A stretch of DNA of 64,000 nt. Source: Neorhodopirellula pilleata (lineage in GTDB: Bacteria > Planctomycetota > Planctomycetia > Pirellulales > Pirellulaceae). A program made the translations under genes and the position numbers. The stretch covers positions 97,778-161,777 of the forward strand of contig NZ_SJPM01000012.1 of NCBI RefSeq assembly GCF_007859915.1, read 5' to 3'. Positions 16,769 to 24,359 of this stretch are shown here, in pieces. A model generated the notes under the pieces. It was not told the origin of the DNA and searched no databases. It saw nothing but the letters and a program-made list of their open reading frames with translations. Numbering within the stretch: position 1 is the stretch's first letter; each line of letters begins with the position of its first letter.

Positions 16769-18226
16769 ATGGAGTCGACCCGCGTGACCACGTCCACGGA
16801 ACATCCCGCCACCTTGAACCCTCCCGACGCGTCCAACCTCAGCGAATTGATGACGACGGGTTGGCGATCCAAAACCGTCAAACAAGAAATCCGCGACAAT
16901 TTCTCCCGGATGCTGGCCGCCGGCGAGGAACTCTTTCCTGGCATCGTGGGATACGACGACACCGTCATTCCCGAAATCAACTTGGCTTTGTTGGCCGGAC
17001 ATGACATGCTGTTCTTGGGCGAGAAGGGCCAAGCCAAGAGTCGACTGATGCGTCAGTTGGTTCGCTTCCTTGATCCTTTCATCCCTTATATCGATCATCC
17101 TGATCTGCCGATCCACGAAGACCCACTCAAGCCGATCTCGTCACTCGGTCGACGTTTGGTGCAAGAGCATTCCCCCGAAGACATCAAGATCGCTTGGTGG
17201 CCGAGGGCGGATCGTTACGCCGAACGACTCAGCCCCGGTACCAAGTTCGCCGACATTATCGGCGAGATCGATCCCGCCAAATTAACCGCCGGTGTTAGCA
17301 TGAGCGCCGAGGAAGCCTTATCGTTCGGCTTGATCCCTCGACTGCACCGGGGCATCTTTGCGATGAACGAACTTCCCGAACTCGACGATCTCGTCCAAGT
17401 CGGTTTGTTTAACATCTTGGAGGAACGCGACGTTCAAATCCGTGGCTATCCGATCAAGTTCGATGTCGATGTGATGATCTTGTTCTCGGCCAACCCGGCG
17501 ACGTACAACCGCAGCGGTAAGGTGATCCCGCAGTTGAAGGACCGCATCGGCACGATCGTTCAGACTCACTACCCGCGTGAACGAGACCAAGGCATCGAAA
17601 TCCTGCAACAGGAAGTCGGCTCGGACCTCGGTGGTGAGTATCCGGTTCACGTGCCGTACTTCATGTATCAGATCATCGAAGAGATCACCAATCGGGCACG
17701 TCAAAGCAAGTACATCGATCAAGCGTCCGGCGTTTCGGCGCGGTTCTCGTTGGCGAACTTCCGAACGATCGTGGCGTCGGCGAGACAACGCGGCATCGTT
17801 CACAACGAAAAACCCGCCGTCCCGCGAATCAGTGACCTGGGGCATCTCTACGCAAGTTCATTAGGCAAGCTCGAACTCGACTTGATGGGCACCCATCAAA
17901 TGAGCGAGAAACAAGTCCTCGACGCGGTGATCGCCGAAGCCATCCAGATCGTCTTCAGCGAATACATCGAAGAGCACGGCCTCGCCGAAATCGCGGAAAT
18001 TTTTCGCGGCGGTGTGCGAGTCGAAGTCGGTGATCTGTTACCCAGTCGCCAATACGCCGAACGATTGCAACACGTGCCCCCGGCGTGGGACCGCGCCTTT
18101 GAAGTCAACGCGAGCGAGAACGAAGCAATGCGGGCCTCGTGCGTCGAGTTTATCTTGGCCGGACTTTACAGCCTCGACAAAATTAGCCGCTCTCAAAAAC
18201 ACGGCAAGATCCACTACGAGACCTGA
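16769..18226 (+). CDS. MoxR/ChlI-like AAA+ ATPase
   Basis: From the ATG at 16769 the protein has 485 residues. Walker A is GEKGQAKS (near residue 85), the Walker B-like block is HRGIFAMNELPEL, and sensor 1 is FSANPATYNRSG, as in magnesium-chelatase ChlI subunits and MoxR chaperones. Members act as hexameric remodelling ATPases, usually with a von Willebrand A protein. No VWA gene follows here, so the partner must be elsewhere. The frame extends upstream to 16664 but that part is not conserved-looking. It is transcribed divergently from the lipoprotein gene over a gap of about 196 bases. Confidence 0.85.
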   Translation: MESTRVTTSTEHPATLNPPDASNLSELMTTGWRSKTVKQEIRDNFSRMLAAGEELFPGIVGYDDTVIPEINLALLAGHDMLFLGEKGQAKSRLMRQLVRFLDPFIPYIDHPDLPIHEDPLKPISSLGRRLVQEHSPEDIKIAWWPRADRYAERLSPGTKFADIIGEIDPAKLTAGVSMSAEEALSFGLIPRLHRGIFAMNELPELDDLVQVGLFNILEERDVQIRGYPIKFDVDVMILFSANPATYNRSGKVIPQLKDRIGTIVQTHYPRERDQGIEILQQEVGSDLGGEYPVHVPYFMYQIIEEITNRARQSKYIDQASGVSARFSLANFRTIVASARQRGIVHNEKPAVPRISDLGHLYASSLGKLELDLMGTHQMSEKQVLDAVIAEAIQIVFSEYIEEHGLAEIAEIFRGGVRVEVGDLLPSRQYAERLQHVPPAWDRAFEVNASENEAMRASCVEFILAGLYSLDKISRSQKHGKIHYET

Positions 18227-18462
18227 GACAACTACCATCGGTAATTGATCTGTCAATCAATAGAAGAAGGTGAAACATCTCGCGTTCAATCAATGACGCC
18301 TTCTTAATGCGGCGGCGATGCGATTCGCAGAAACTCGTGATTTCCGCGCATCGTTTCGATTCAAAGACCACGCAACTAGTCGCACAGGTGCCATCGCCCT
18401 GTTGATCTAATGGAAACTGCCGATTTAGTCGTGTTGCGTTTTACAATTGTGAGCGGCAAGGC

Positions 18463-18589
18463 GCTAGCGGGCTGTTGATTTAATTAGCCGTACCGCGTTA
18501 GCGGCGGCTTACACGGCCGTTAACCGGGGCTAACGCCCATCGGCTAATGGTTGTCATTCGGTATACGACTAAATCAACAGCCCGCTAGC
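18463..18589. repeat. 20-bp perfect inverted repeat in a gene-free region
   Basis: GCTAGCGGGCTGTTGATTTA (18463-18482) is repeated inverted at 18570-18589. The space between contains further imperfect palindromes of the form TTAGCCG...CGGCTAA, and a third, degraded AAATCAGCAG copy lies near 18636. The gap 18227-18791 contains no supportable gene. This is a REP-like cluster. Confidence 0.7.
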
Positions 18590-18791
18590 TGCCGGTAGTG
18601 GCGAGTTGCCCGCGGCTAACGCTTTGCGGCTCACTAAATCAGCAGTCTCCGACGAAGTTGGGAGGGTCGGAAATCGAGCGTTCAGCAAGATTTCCGTTCA
18701 AGCGTAACTCGCCGTACTCGCCCCTCACCTCACACCGCTTGTTCGCTCCTTCCTGCCTTCGGCAAGGATGAAGTGTCGTAACGATCGTTAT

Positions 18792-19742
18792 TCACGTGCC
18801 GCCGGAAACCGTGACGTGAGCCGTTTGCTGTAGAAAGTTGGCATATTCGGGATCGAGGCCTACGGGAACGAAATGGTTTCCAATGACGTTCTCGTTGTAT
18901 AAGGTTTCGAACCACACGCACCCCAACAGATACTTTCCTGCTGAGCTTGCGTGATGACCGTCGATGCCTAGTTCGCGTCTCGCATCGTCCCGTTTCTTCC
19001 AGGACCAACCAACGTGCAGCGAGTGCTTTTGATCGGGGAGGTTCGGGTAGGAGGCATTCTCAAAATCAAACTGATCGTCGACGCGGTATCCCCAGACCGG
19101 ATCCGTGTCGGCGCGAAACATGGCATCGCCGCTGGGCAGAACGTTCAGGTTTAACTTTTTAGCCAGCGCCCGATAAGCGTCACGAACCTGATCGTACATC
19201 ACAGCGTGAGTGTGAGGTTCTTTGCCTTCGTTGGACGTTTGGAAACGAGGATCGTCGGATCGATAAGCCCAAATCTGATGAACGAGAATCGTCGCGTCGG
19301 GAGCGTGCTCACGAATGTAGCGATGTAAATTGTTGGCGAATGGCTGGTACGTCTGCAAATCGTGGCTCGTGTAACTGACCTGCTGAATCGTGATGAAGTC
19401 CCAACGATCTTTGGTCAGCAAATCCTTCAACGAGTATTTTCCACCGCCATAAGGCGACCCCTCCTTGCCGTCGGGATCCGCCTCAAACTGTTGAGCATGT
19501 TTCCAGTGACGCTCCAGCGTGCATCCTCCCAAGTTCGCTCGGCCAACGACAAGTTTGTGTCCGGCCGATTCGACAAGCGACGGCAAGTACGTAAGAGCGT
19601 TCTCGGCAAAACTATTACCGATCGTCAACAGACGTATCGTCTTCTGTTCCGCTCGCACGCTCGAAGAAAACGTCACCAAGAACAACGAAATCGTGACGGC
19701 AACCACGACGCTCGAATGAGATGTTTTGGGACAACGTTCCAT
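18792..19742 (-). CDS. DUF4886 SGNH-hydrolase-like secreted protein
   Basis: The 316-residue product has a signal peptide (residues 1-31, ending SVRA). It starts the mature domain with IRLLTIGNSFAENAL, which is the SGNH-type block I (GNS with catalytic Ser), and continues with VGRANLGGCTLERH and ITIQQVSYTSHD as in DUF4886 proteins. The late DGHHASSAGKYLLGC segment supplies the Asp-x-x-His pair. It is probably an esterase or deacetylase acting on sugar esters in the periplasm; the substrate is unknown. It stands alone, with repeats downstream. Confidence 0.8.
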   Translation of the reverse strand: MERCPKTSHSSVVVAVTISLFLVTFSSSVRAEQKTIRLLTIGNSFAENALTYLPSLVESAGHKLVVGRANLGGCTLERHWKHAQQFEADPDGKEGSPYGGGKYSLKDLLTKDRWDFITIQQVSYTSHDLQTYQPFANNLHRYIREHAPDATILVHQIWAYRSDDPRFQTSNEGKEPHTHAVMYDQVRDAYRALAKKLNLNVLPSGDAMFRADTDPVWGYRVDDQFDFENASYPNLPDQKHSLHVGWSWKKRDDARRELGIDGHHASSAGKYLLGCVWFETLYNENVIGNHFVPVGLDPEYANFLQQTAHVTVSGGT

Positions 19743-19882
19743 GGATCAATCCTCTTGCGCTTTCAATTGGTTAACGATTACTTTCATCGTTCTTAGGGAA
19801 CTTTCCGGAATTAACTTCTGCCCTTGCACCGGGTAAGTGCGTACTAGCTTTCGACGTTTACTGGAAACGACTCGCGTACCAA

Positions 19883-21202
19883 TTAGGACACCTTATCCAG
19901 GCAGACAACGAGCGGTTCTCCTGCTTCGACCGAAGCTTCGGCTGCTGCGGGAAGGCTAACTTCTTCCGCTAAAACTTCCGGTTCGATCGCCGACCGTAAA
20001 CGGCCGGCAAGCCATAAGCTTAGCAATGTGAAGGCGGCCGAGACGAACCCGATCAGCCAAAAGTTCGCAAGTCGACCATCCGCCGCTTGTACAACAATCA
20101 AGCCTCCGATGTAGGATGCAACGCCGCCGGCCATGTGTTGGATCGACGAGTTCGCGCTCAGAAACGCACCACGATTCGACGGTGCCACGCTACTGACAAC
20201 CATCGCCATCGCGGGGATCATGCGACCGACGTTGCACACCATCAAAGTTGCAAATACGGCAATCGCCAACCACTTCGTGCCCGCCGGCAATTGCGTGATC
20301 AACAACAGCATCAGCGCCGACACAGGAGCGATCGATCGAAAGACACGCAACTTTCCAAAACGGTCGGCATATCGCCCCACCACCGGCGAGGCGAACAAGG
20401 TCAGCAATCCGCCAGCGACATAAACCATGGGCAACTCATTCTCCGTCATGCCAACATTGCCGACGAGGTAGACGCTCAGAAACGGAAACACGAGAAAGCC
20501 ACTCATCGTCAACGCAATGATCAGCGCAAACGCATTTAAATGGTTCACTTGCAGAAACGTTGCACGGAATGCCTTGACCGTGAACGGACGTGATTCGGAC
20601 AAATGAGTACCAAGGGGGGGAAGAGCAAACCAAGCGAGCAGTAAGATCGGAAATGCCAACGCGGACAACGCAATGAACGACATTTGCCATCCGTAGTTCG
20701 TACCAATCACCAACCCCAGTGGAACACCGACCACCGAGGCAATCGCGAAACCGGTCATGAGGGATCCGGTCGCACGACCACGACGACTTTCCGGAAAAAC
20801 GTCGCCGATGATCGCCATCGACATCCCACCCAAAATGCCGCCGAACGCGCCCGTCACGATTCGCGCGGTGAGCAGTGTTGGATAACTCGTGGCCAGTCCG
20901 CACAGCAGGGTTCCTAAAAGAAATCCGCTGTACAAAAACATGAACGCGGCCCGGCGAGAAAACCGGTCCACCGTTGCGGCAGCAATCAGTCCTGCCACTC
21001 CAGCGGCGAACGTATACGACGACACGACCAATCCGAACGCTTGGGGGGCGATGGCCAACGACCGCATCAACTGAGGCCCGAGCGGCATCACAATCATGAA
21101 ATCAACGATCGTGATGAATTGCACGGCCGCCAAAATCAGCAGAATCAGTTGCTCGTGATACAACGGTGGCTCAGATTCGTTCTCGATTGGCGGGGCCGTC
21201 AT
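19883..21202 (-). CDS. MFS transporter (DHA1-type)
   Basis: From the ATG at 21202 the product has 439 residues with about 12 hydrophobic segments. The motif-A region between segments 2 and 3 reads AATVDRFSRRAA, and a long loop divides the two halves. The YTFAAGVAGL and RIVTGAFGGILGG helices are typical of drug/proton antiporters and arabinose-efflux-like members. It should export small molecules across the inner membrane; the substrate is unknown. An upstream in-frame ATG at 21223 would add seven residues. It is monocistronic by position. Confidence 0.85.
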   Translation of the reverse strand: MTAPPIENESEPPLYHEQLILLILAAVQFITIVDFMIVMPLGPQLMRSLAIAPQAFGLVVSSYTFAAGVAGLIAAATVDRFSRRAAFMFLYSGFLLGTLLCGLATSYPTLLTARIVTGAFGGILGGMSMAIIGDVFPESRRGRATGSLMTGFAIASVVGVPLGLVIGTNYGWQMSFIALSALAFPILLLAWFALPPLGTHLSESRPFTVKAFRATFLQVNHLNAFALIIALTMSGFLVFPFLSVYLVGNVGMTENELPMVYVAGGLLTLFASPVVGRYADRFGKLRVFRSIAPVSALMLLLITQLPAGTKWLAIAVFATLMVCNVGRMIPAMAMVVSSVAPSNRGAFLSANSSIQHMAGGVASYIGGLIVVQAADGRLANFWLIGFVSAAFTLLSLWLAGRLRSAIEPEVLAEEVSLPAAAEASVEAGEPLVVCLDKVS

Positions 21203-21376
21203 GATGATCAGGCTTCGATCCAAGCCAATTGCAATGTTGAAACAGGAAGCGTCATTCCGGCTTCGTGCCGGCGGGACTCACTAGCGGACAATCAAGTCAC
21301 GAACTTGGTTCGGCCACGTTCTTCAAAAAGAGATTCACTCAGTGTCGATTCACCGCTGTTTTCGACGACGGGTCAA

Positions 21377-21795
21377 TTATTCTTTCGGCCAATCGGGCAA
21401 CTGAAACTTTTTCTGGACGTTTGCGGTGTGCTCGTCATAGTGCTTCCTCCTTACCGCTCCAAATAAGGTTGCGAGCTTCGTAGTCTGCGGGCATTTGCTG
21501 CGGATTTCGATCGACGACCGGGATGCGAGAATCAAGTGCGTGGTAAATCTGAGAGAAGAAAAGCAACTGTCGACCGGCCATGTGTTCGGCGTTCCATCGC
21601 GGAGTGTGTGTGCCATCGGACGGCCTGAAACTCATTTGTTCGACCGACAACTGGCGAAAGACATCTTCTGAGCGACGATAATAACTCAGTGATCCTTGAG
21701 TACACCCGCACCCAAAGTGTCCCGCCTCGAAAGCATCGACGAACCAGCGTGCTCCGATGTCGGCCGCCGGTGCGCGCTCGCGACGGGTCGAAACC
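21377..21795 (-). pseudogene. Decayed DinB-family gene
   Basis: Two minus-strand frames carry clear pieces of one DinB-like protein. The upstream piece (about 21795 to 21435) contains FVDAFEAGHFGC, DGTHTPRWNAEHMAG and LLFFSQIYHA. The downstream piece (to the stop at 21377) contains HYDEHTANVQKKFQLPDWP. They lie in different frames, joined at WSG near 21460, and the helical region expected between them is missing. No start codon is evident. The gene is therefore a deletion and frameshift derivative of a DinB-type metal-binding four-helix protein. The same strand direction as the MFS gene is probably chance. Confidence 0.75.
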
Positions 21796-21867
21796 CGCTC
21801 CGGTCTGAGTCACCTCCAATCCAAAACGGATTCACTTCGAGCTGGCGGTTTGTCCAACTTCTGCGGA

Positions 21868-21937
21868 CTCCAATCTCCGCTTCGGTCGATGAAAACGGAG
21901 CGTACTACGCTGCTCGAAGAACAGGACGGTTCGTCCT
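21868..21937. repeat. Dispersed repeat copy A within a gene-free stretch
   Basis: The segment shares TCGATGAAA and the palindrome AGGACG-G-TTCGTCCT (21923-21937) with a second copy at 32640-32730. The surrounding stretch 21796-22194 has no supportable gene; its frames lack coding character. Confidence 0.4.
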
Positions 21938-22194
21938 GAACTCGCAACGGATCCATTGACGGCAGAGCTTGTCCGATCTGGACGCCCTGGGTGACCAACT
22001 TCCGAAGTCAGCATTCCTCCTGGAAGCTGACCTGACCGACGAGGCGCAATACAATGCATTTCTCGCAACCGACACAGGCCATTGCTTGATGCTCGCTCAT
22101 CACCTTTCACTCCCAAAACGAGGCGGGCCTTGAAGTGGCGAAATCTTTGAAGAAATACGTCCAATTCGATGCGTGACTGGCAGACTTTACGTGA

Positions 22195-22737
22195 ATGAGT
22201 AAGAAAACCAGCGAATTAGACAGCTACGAACAGTTCATGCGGCGATTTTTGGAGTGCCAGCGTGGGTTGCTGCGCTACGTGATGTGCTTCGTTCCAAATG
22301 TCCATGACGCTCGTGACATCGTGCAAAACACGGCGATTGCTCTATGGAAAAAGCACGAACTGTTTGATCCTTCGGAGCCCTTTATGCCGTGGGCGTGCCG
22401 CTTTGCACTGAATGAAACGCGACTGTTCATGCGGACGAATGAGCGATGGAAACACTTCTTGGATGATGAGACAGTCGCCGCGCTGGCCGGGCGCCGTGAA
22501 GAGATGGCGGATGAGCTAGATGAACGCCGGATTCATTTGCGTGAGTGCCTGCGAAAGCTACCGAAGGATCAACGTTTGGTTGTGGAAGGGTACTACTTCG
22601 AAGATCTTTCGGTCGAACAACTCGCAGAATCGTCGCGGCGAAGTGTCGACGCAATCTACAAGTCCTTGCAGCGAATTCGGATGGCGCTCATGAAATGTGT
22701 GCAGCGGCGACTCTCTTTCACCCTGGGAGTAGAGTGA
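22195..22737 (+). CDS. ECF RNA polymerase sigma factor
   Basis: The 180-residue protein shows region 2 (FMRRFLECQRGLLRYVMCFV, then DARDIVQNTAIALWKK) and region 4 (LRKLPKDQRLVVEGYYFEDLSVEQLAE, then SVDAIYKSLQRIR) of the Rhodopirellula/Verrucomicrobium group of ECF factors. It directs RNA polymerase to a regulon in response to an outside signal. Its stop overlaps the start of the FecR-type gene by one base (TGATG), so the pair is co-translated and the FecR protein is the likely regulator. It heads a seven-frame operon including polysaccharide-degrading enzymes. Confidence 0.92.
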   Translation: MSKKTSELDSYEQFMRRFLECQRGLLRYVMCFVPNVHDARDIVQNTAIALWKKHELFDPSEPFMPWACRFALNETRLFMRTNERWKHFLDDETVAALAGRREEMADELDERRIHLRECLRKLPKDQRLVVEGYYFEDLSVEQLAESSRRSVDAIYKSLQRIRMALMKCVQRRLSFTLGVE

Positions 22738-24359
22738 TGCACAGCGACTTTCAGTCTCTAATTTCCGCCATGTGCGACAACCGGGCCACGGATGCTGAGT
22801 TGGCTCACTTGGCGGATTTACTGCGTAACGATCCCACCGCCCGCGACGAGTACTTGCGATATGTTGATCTTCATTCGGCGTTATCCGACGAAGCCCTGCC
22901 GACGTTCGATTCCGATGTCATTGACTATCGCATCCGTGACAATCACACGCCTACAGTAGGTGGTCGCATCGCAGGTTGGAGCCCTACGATGCGCTGGTTC
23001 GTGATCGCGGTCTCAGTAGCGATCATTGTGGGCATAGATTTTGTGGCATCACGTCAACCGCCAACCAATGCAGTGGTCGACAACAACGGCCCGTCGATCA
23101 CCGCCGCCCTCCCGCTAGCGACAATACTGTTGGCGGAAGATTGCCATTGGCAAGGCGATGACTTGAAGGAAGGCTCGCGGCTGAACCCCGGACGCCTCGG
23201 ACTCGATCGTGGCACGGCCGTGCTGCGGTTTGACGGGGGAGCCGAGTTGGTGCTGGTTGGGCCTGCCACGATTGATTTACGGTCGGCAGCAAGTGTCGTT
23301 GTTGAACTTGGCGATATCGTGGTGCAAGCGACCGATGGCGCTGAAGGATTTGTCGTGATGACGCCGACCAGCGAGGTCATCGACCTTGGCACTGAGTTCG
23401 CCGTCAAAGTAGCCCGTAGTGGGGCAACGGAGGTGCATGTCCTTGATGGCGAAGTCAGTTATCGCCGGATTAACGCGACGCAGCAGTTGTCAAAGATACT
23501 GCGAGCCGGTGAAGGTGTCGCCATTGATGATGACGGACGTCCGACGGCAGTTCCAATGAACTCGCCACGATTTCAAGAGTTTGTCAACCGAGTGAATCCG
23601 CGCTCACGAGCCGACTTGCTGATCGCCTACGAAGGTTTCAACTATTCACCCGGAGTTCTGCCACTGGAGGAAAGCACGGTCGGGAAAGGTTGGGCGGGGC
23701 CCTGGCGAAAACGAATGCCAGATGAGCGGCAAGCCCCCGTCGAAGACGACTCACCTGACCACTTTGAAATCGTACATGCCCAGATGAATGTTACATGGCC
23801 AGTGCCCGGTGGTCGGTTGGGAATGCTCAAGCTGCCGCCCGGTCGCGTGTTTTACGTGCGGTCACTAATGCGCTCGCTCGATCTCGACCGCGAAGGTGTG
23901 ACGTTCTTCAGTTTGATGGCACGGGAGACAGAGCGGCGGACTGAATCACACACGCGTCGAGAAGATCTGCGTCTGACTTTTCGGTCCTCGACTGACTACT
24001 TCTCGGATTCGATCAGCTTTGGCCACAGCGTTGGATTTCAGCCGCGTGTGATGACCGGAAGCGGAGTTTTTCATACCAGCCCGCTGGTGTTGCCTGCCGA
24101 ACAGACCACGTTGTGGATCGGTAAGATCGTCTCACGCAGCGAAGGGGAAGACGAAATCTACTTCCGTATCTATGGCGAAGAAGACGTGCTCGGGTATGCC
24201 GAACCGGCCACATGGCATGTTGTCACGCGCGGCGTGGACATGGATGCTCACCTCGATCGTGTGTTGCTGAGTTCAACGGGATCAAAAGTCCGCCTGGTTG
24301 ATGAGCTGCGGATCGGTCCAACGTGGCGGAGTGTGGCTCCAATGCAGGAAACGAAATAA
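22737..24359 (+). CDS. FecR-type anti-sigma/transmembrane regulator with C-terminal beta-sandwich
   Basis: From the ATG at 22737 the product has 540 residues. An N-terminal cytoplasmic part (DNRATDAELAHLADLLRNDP) with an anti-sigma-like helical pattern is followed by one membrane segment near residues 84-104 (MRWFVIAVSVAIIVGIDFV), then a periplasmic FecR domain (GAELVLVGPATIDL ... TPTSEVIDLGTEFAV). The last 200 residues form a lectin/laminin-G-like sandwich (YEGFNYSPG ... DELRIGPTWRSV), a planctomycete arrangement that may sense glycans. It probably holds or releases the sigma factor encoded directly upstream. Its stop overlaps the next start (TAATG). The longer frame starting at 22545 is antisense in character to the sigma gene and is rejected. 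Confidence 0.88.
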   Translation: MHSDFQSLISAMCDNRATDAELAHLADLLRNDPTARDEYLRYVDLHSALSDEALPTFDSDVIDYRIRDNHTPTVGGRIAGWSPTMRWFVIAVSVAIIVGIDFVASRQPPTNAVVDNNGPSITAALPLATILLAEDCHWQGDDLKEGSRLNPGRLGLDRGTAVLRFDGGAELVLVGPATIDLRSAASVVVELGDIVVQATDGAEGFVVMTPTSEVIDLGTEFAVKVARSGATEVHVLDGEVSYRRINATQQLSKILRAGEGVAIDDDGRPTAVPMNSPRFQEFVNRVNPRSRADLLIAYEGFNYSPGVLPLEESTVGKGWAGPWRKRMPDERQAPVEDDSPDHFEIVHAQMNVTWPVPGGRLGMLKLPPGRVFYVRSLMRSLDLDREGVTFFSLMARETERRTESHTRREDLRLTFRSSTDYFSDSISFGHSVGFQPRVMTGSGVFHTSPLVLPAEQTTLWIGKIVSRSEGEDEIYFRIYGEEDVLGYAEPATWHVVTRGVDMDAHLDRVLLSSTGSKVRLVDELRIGPTWRSVAPMQETK

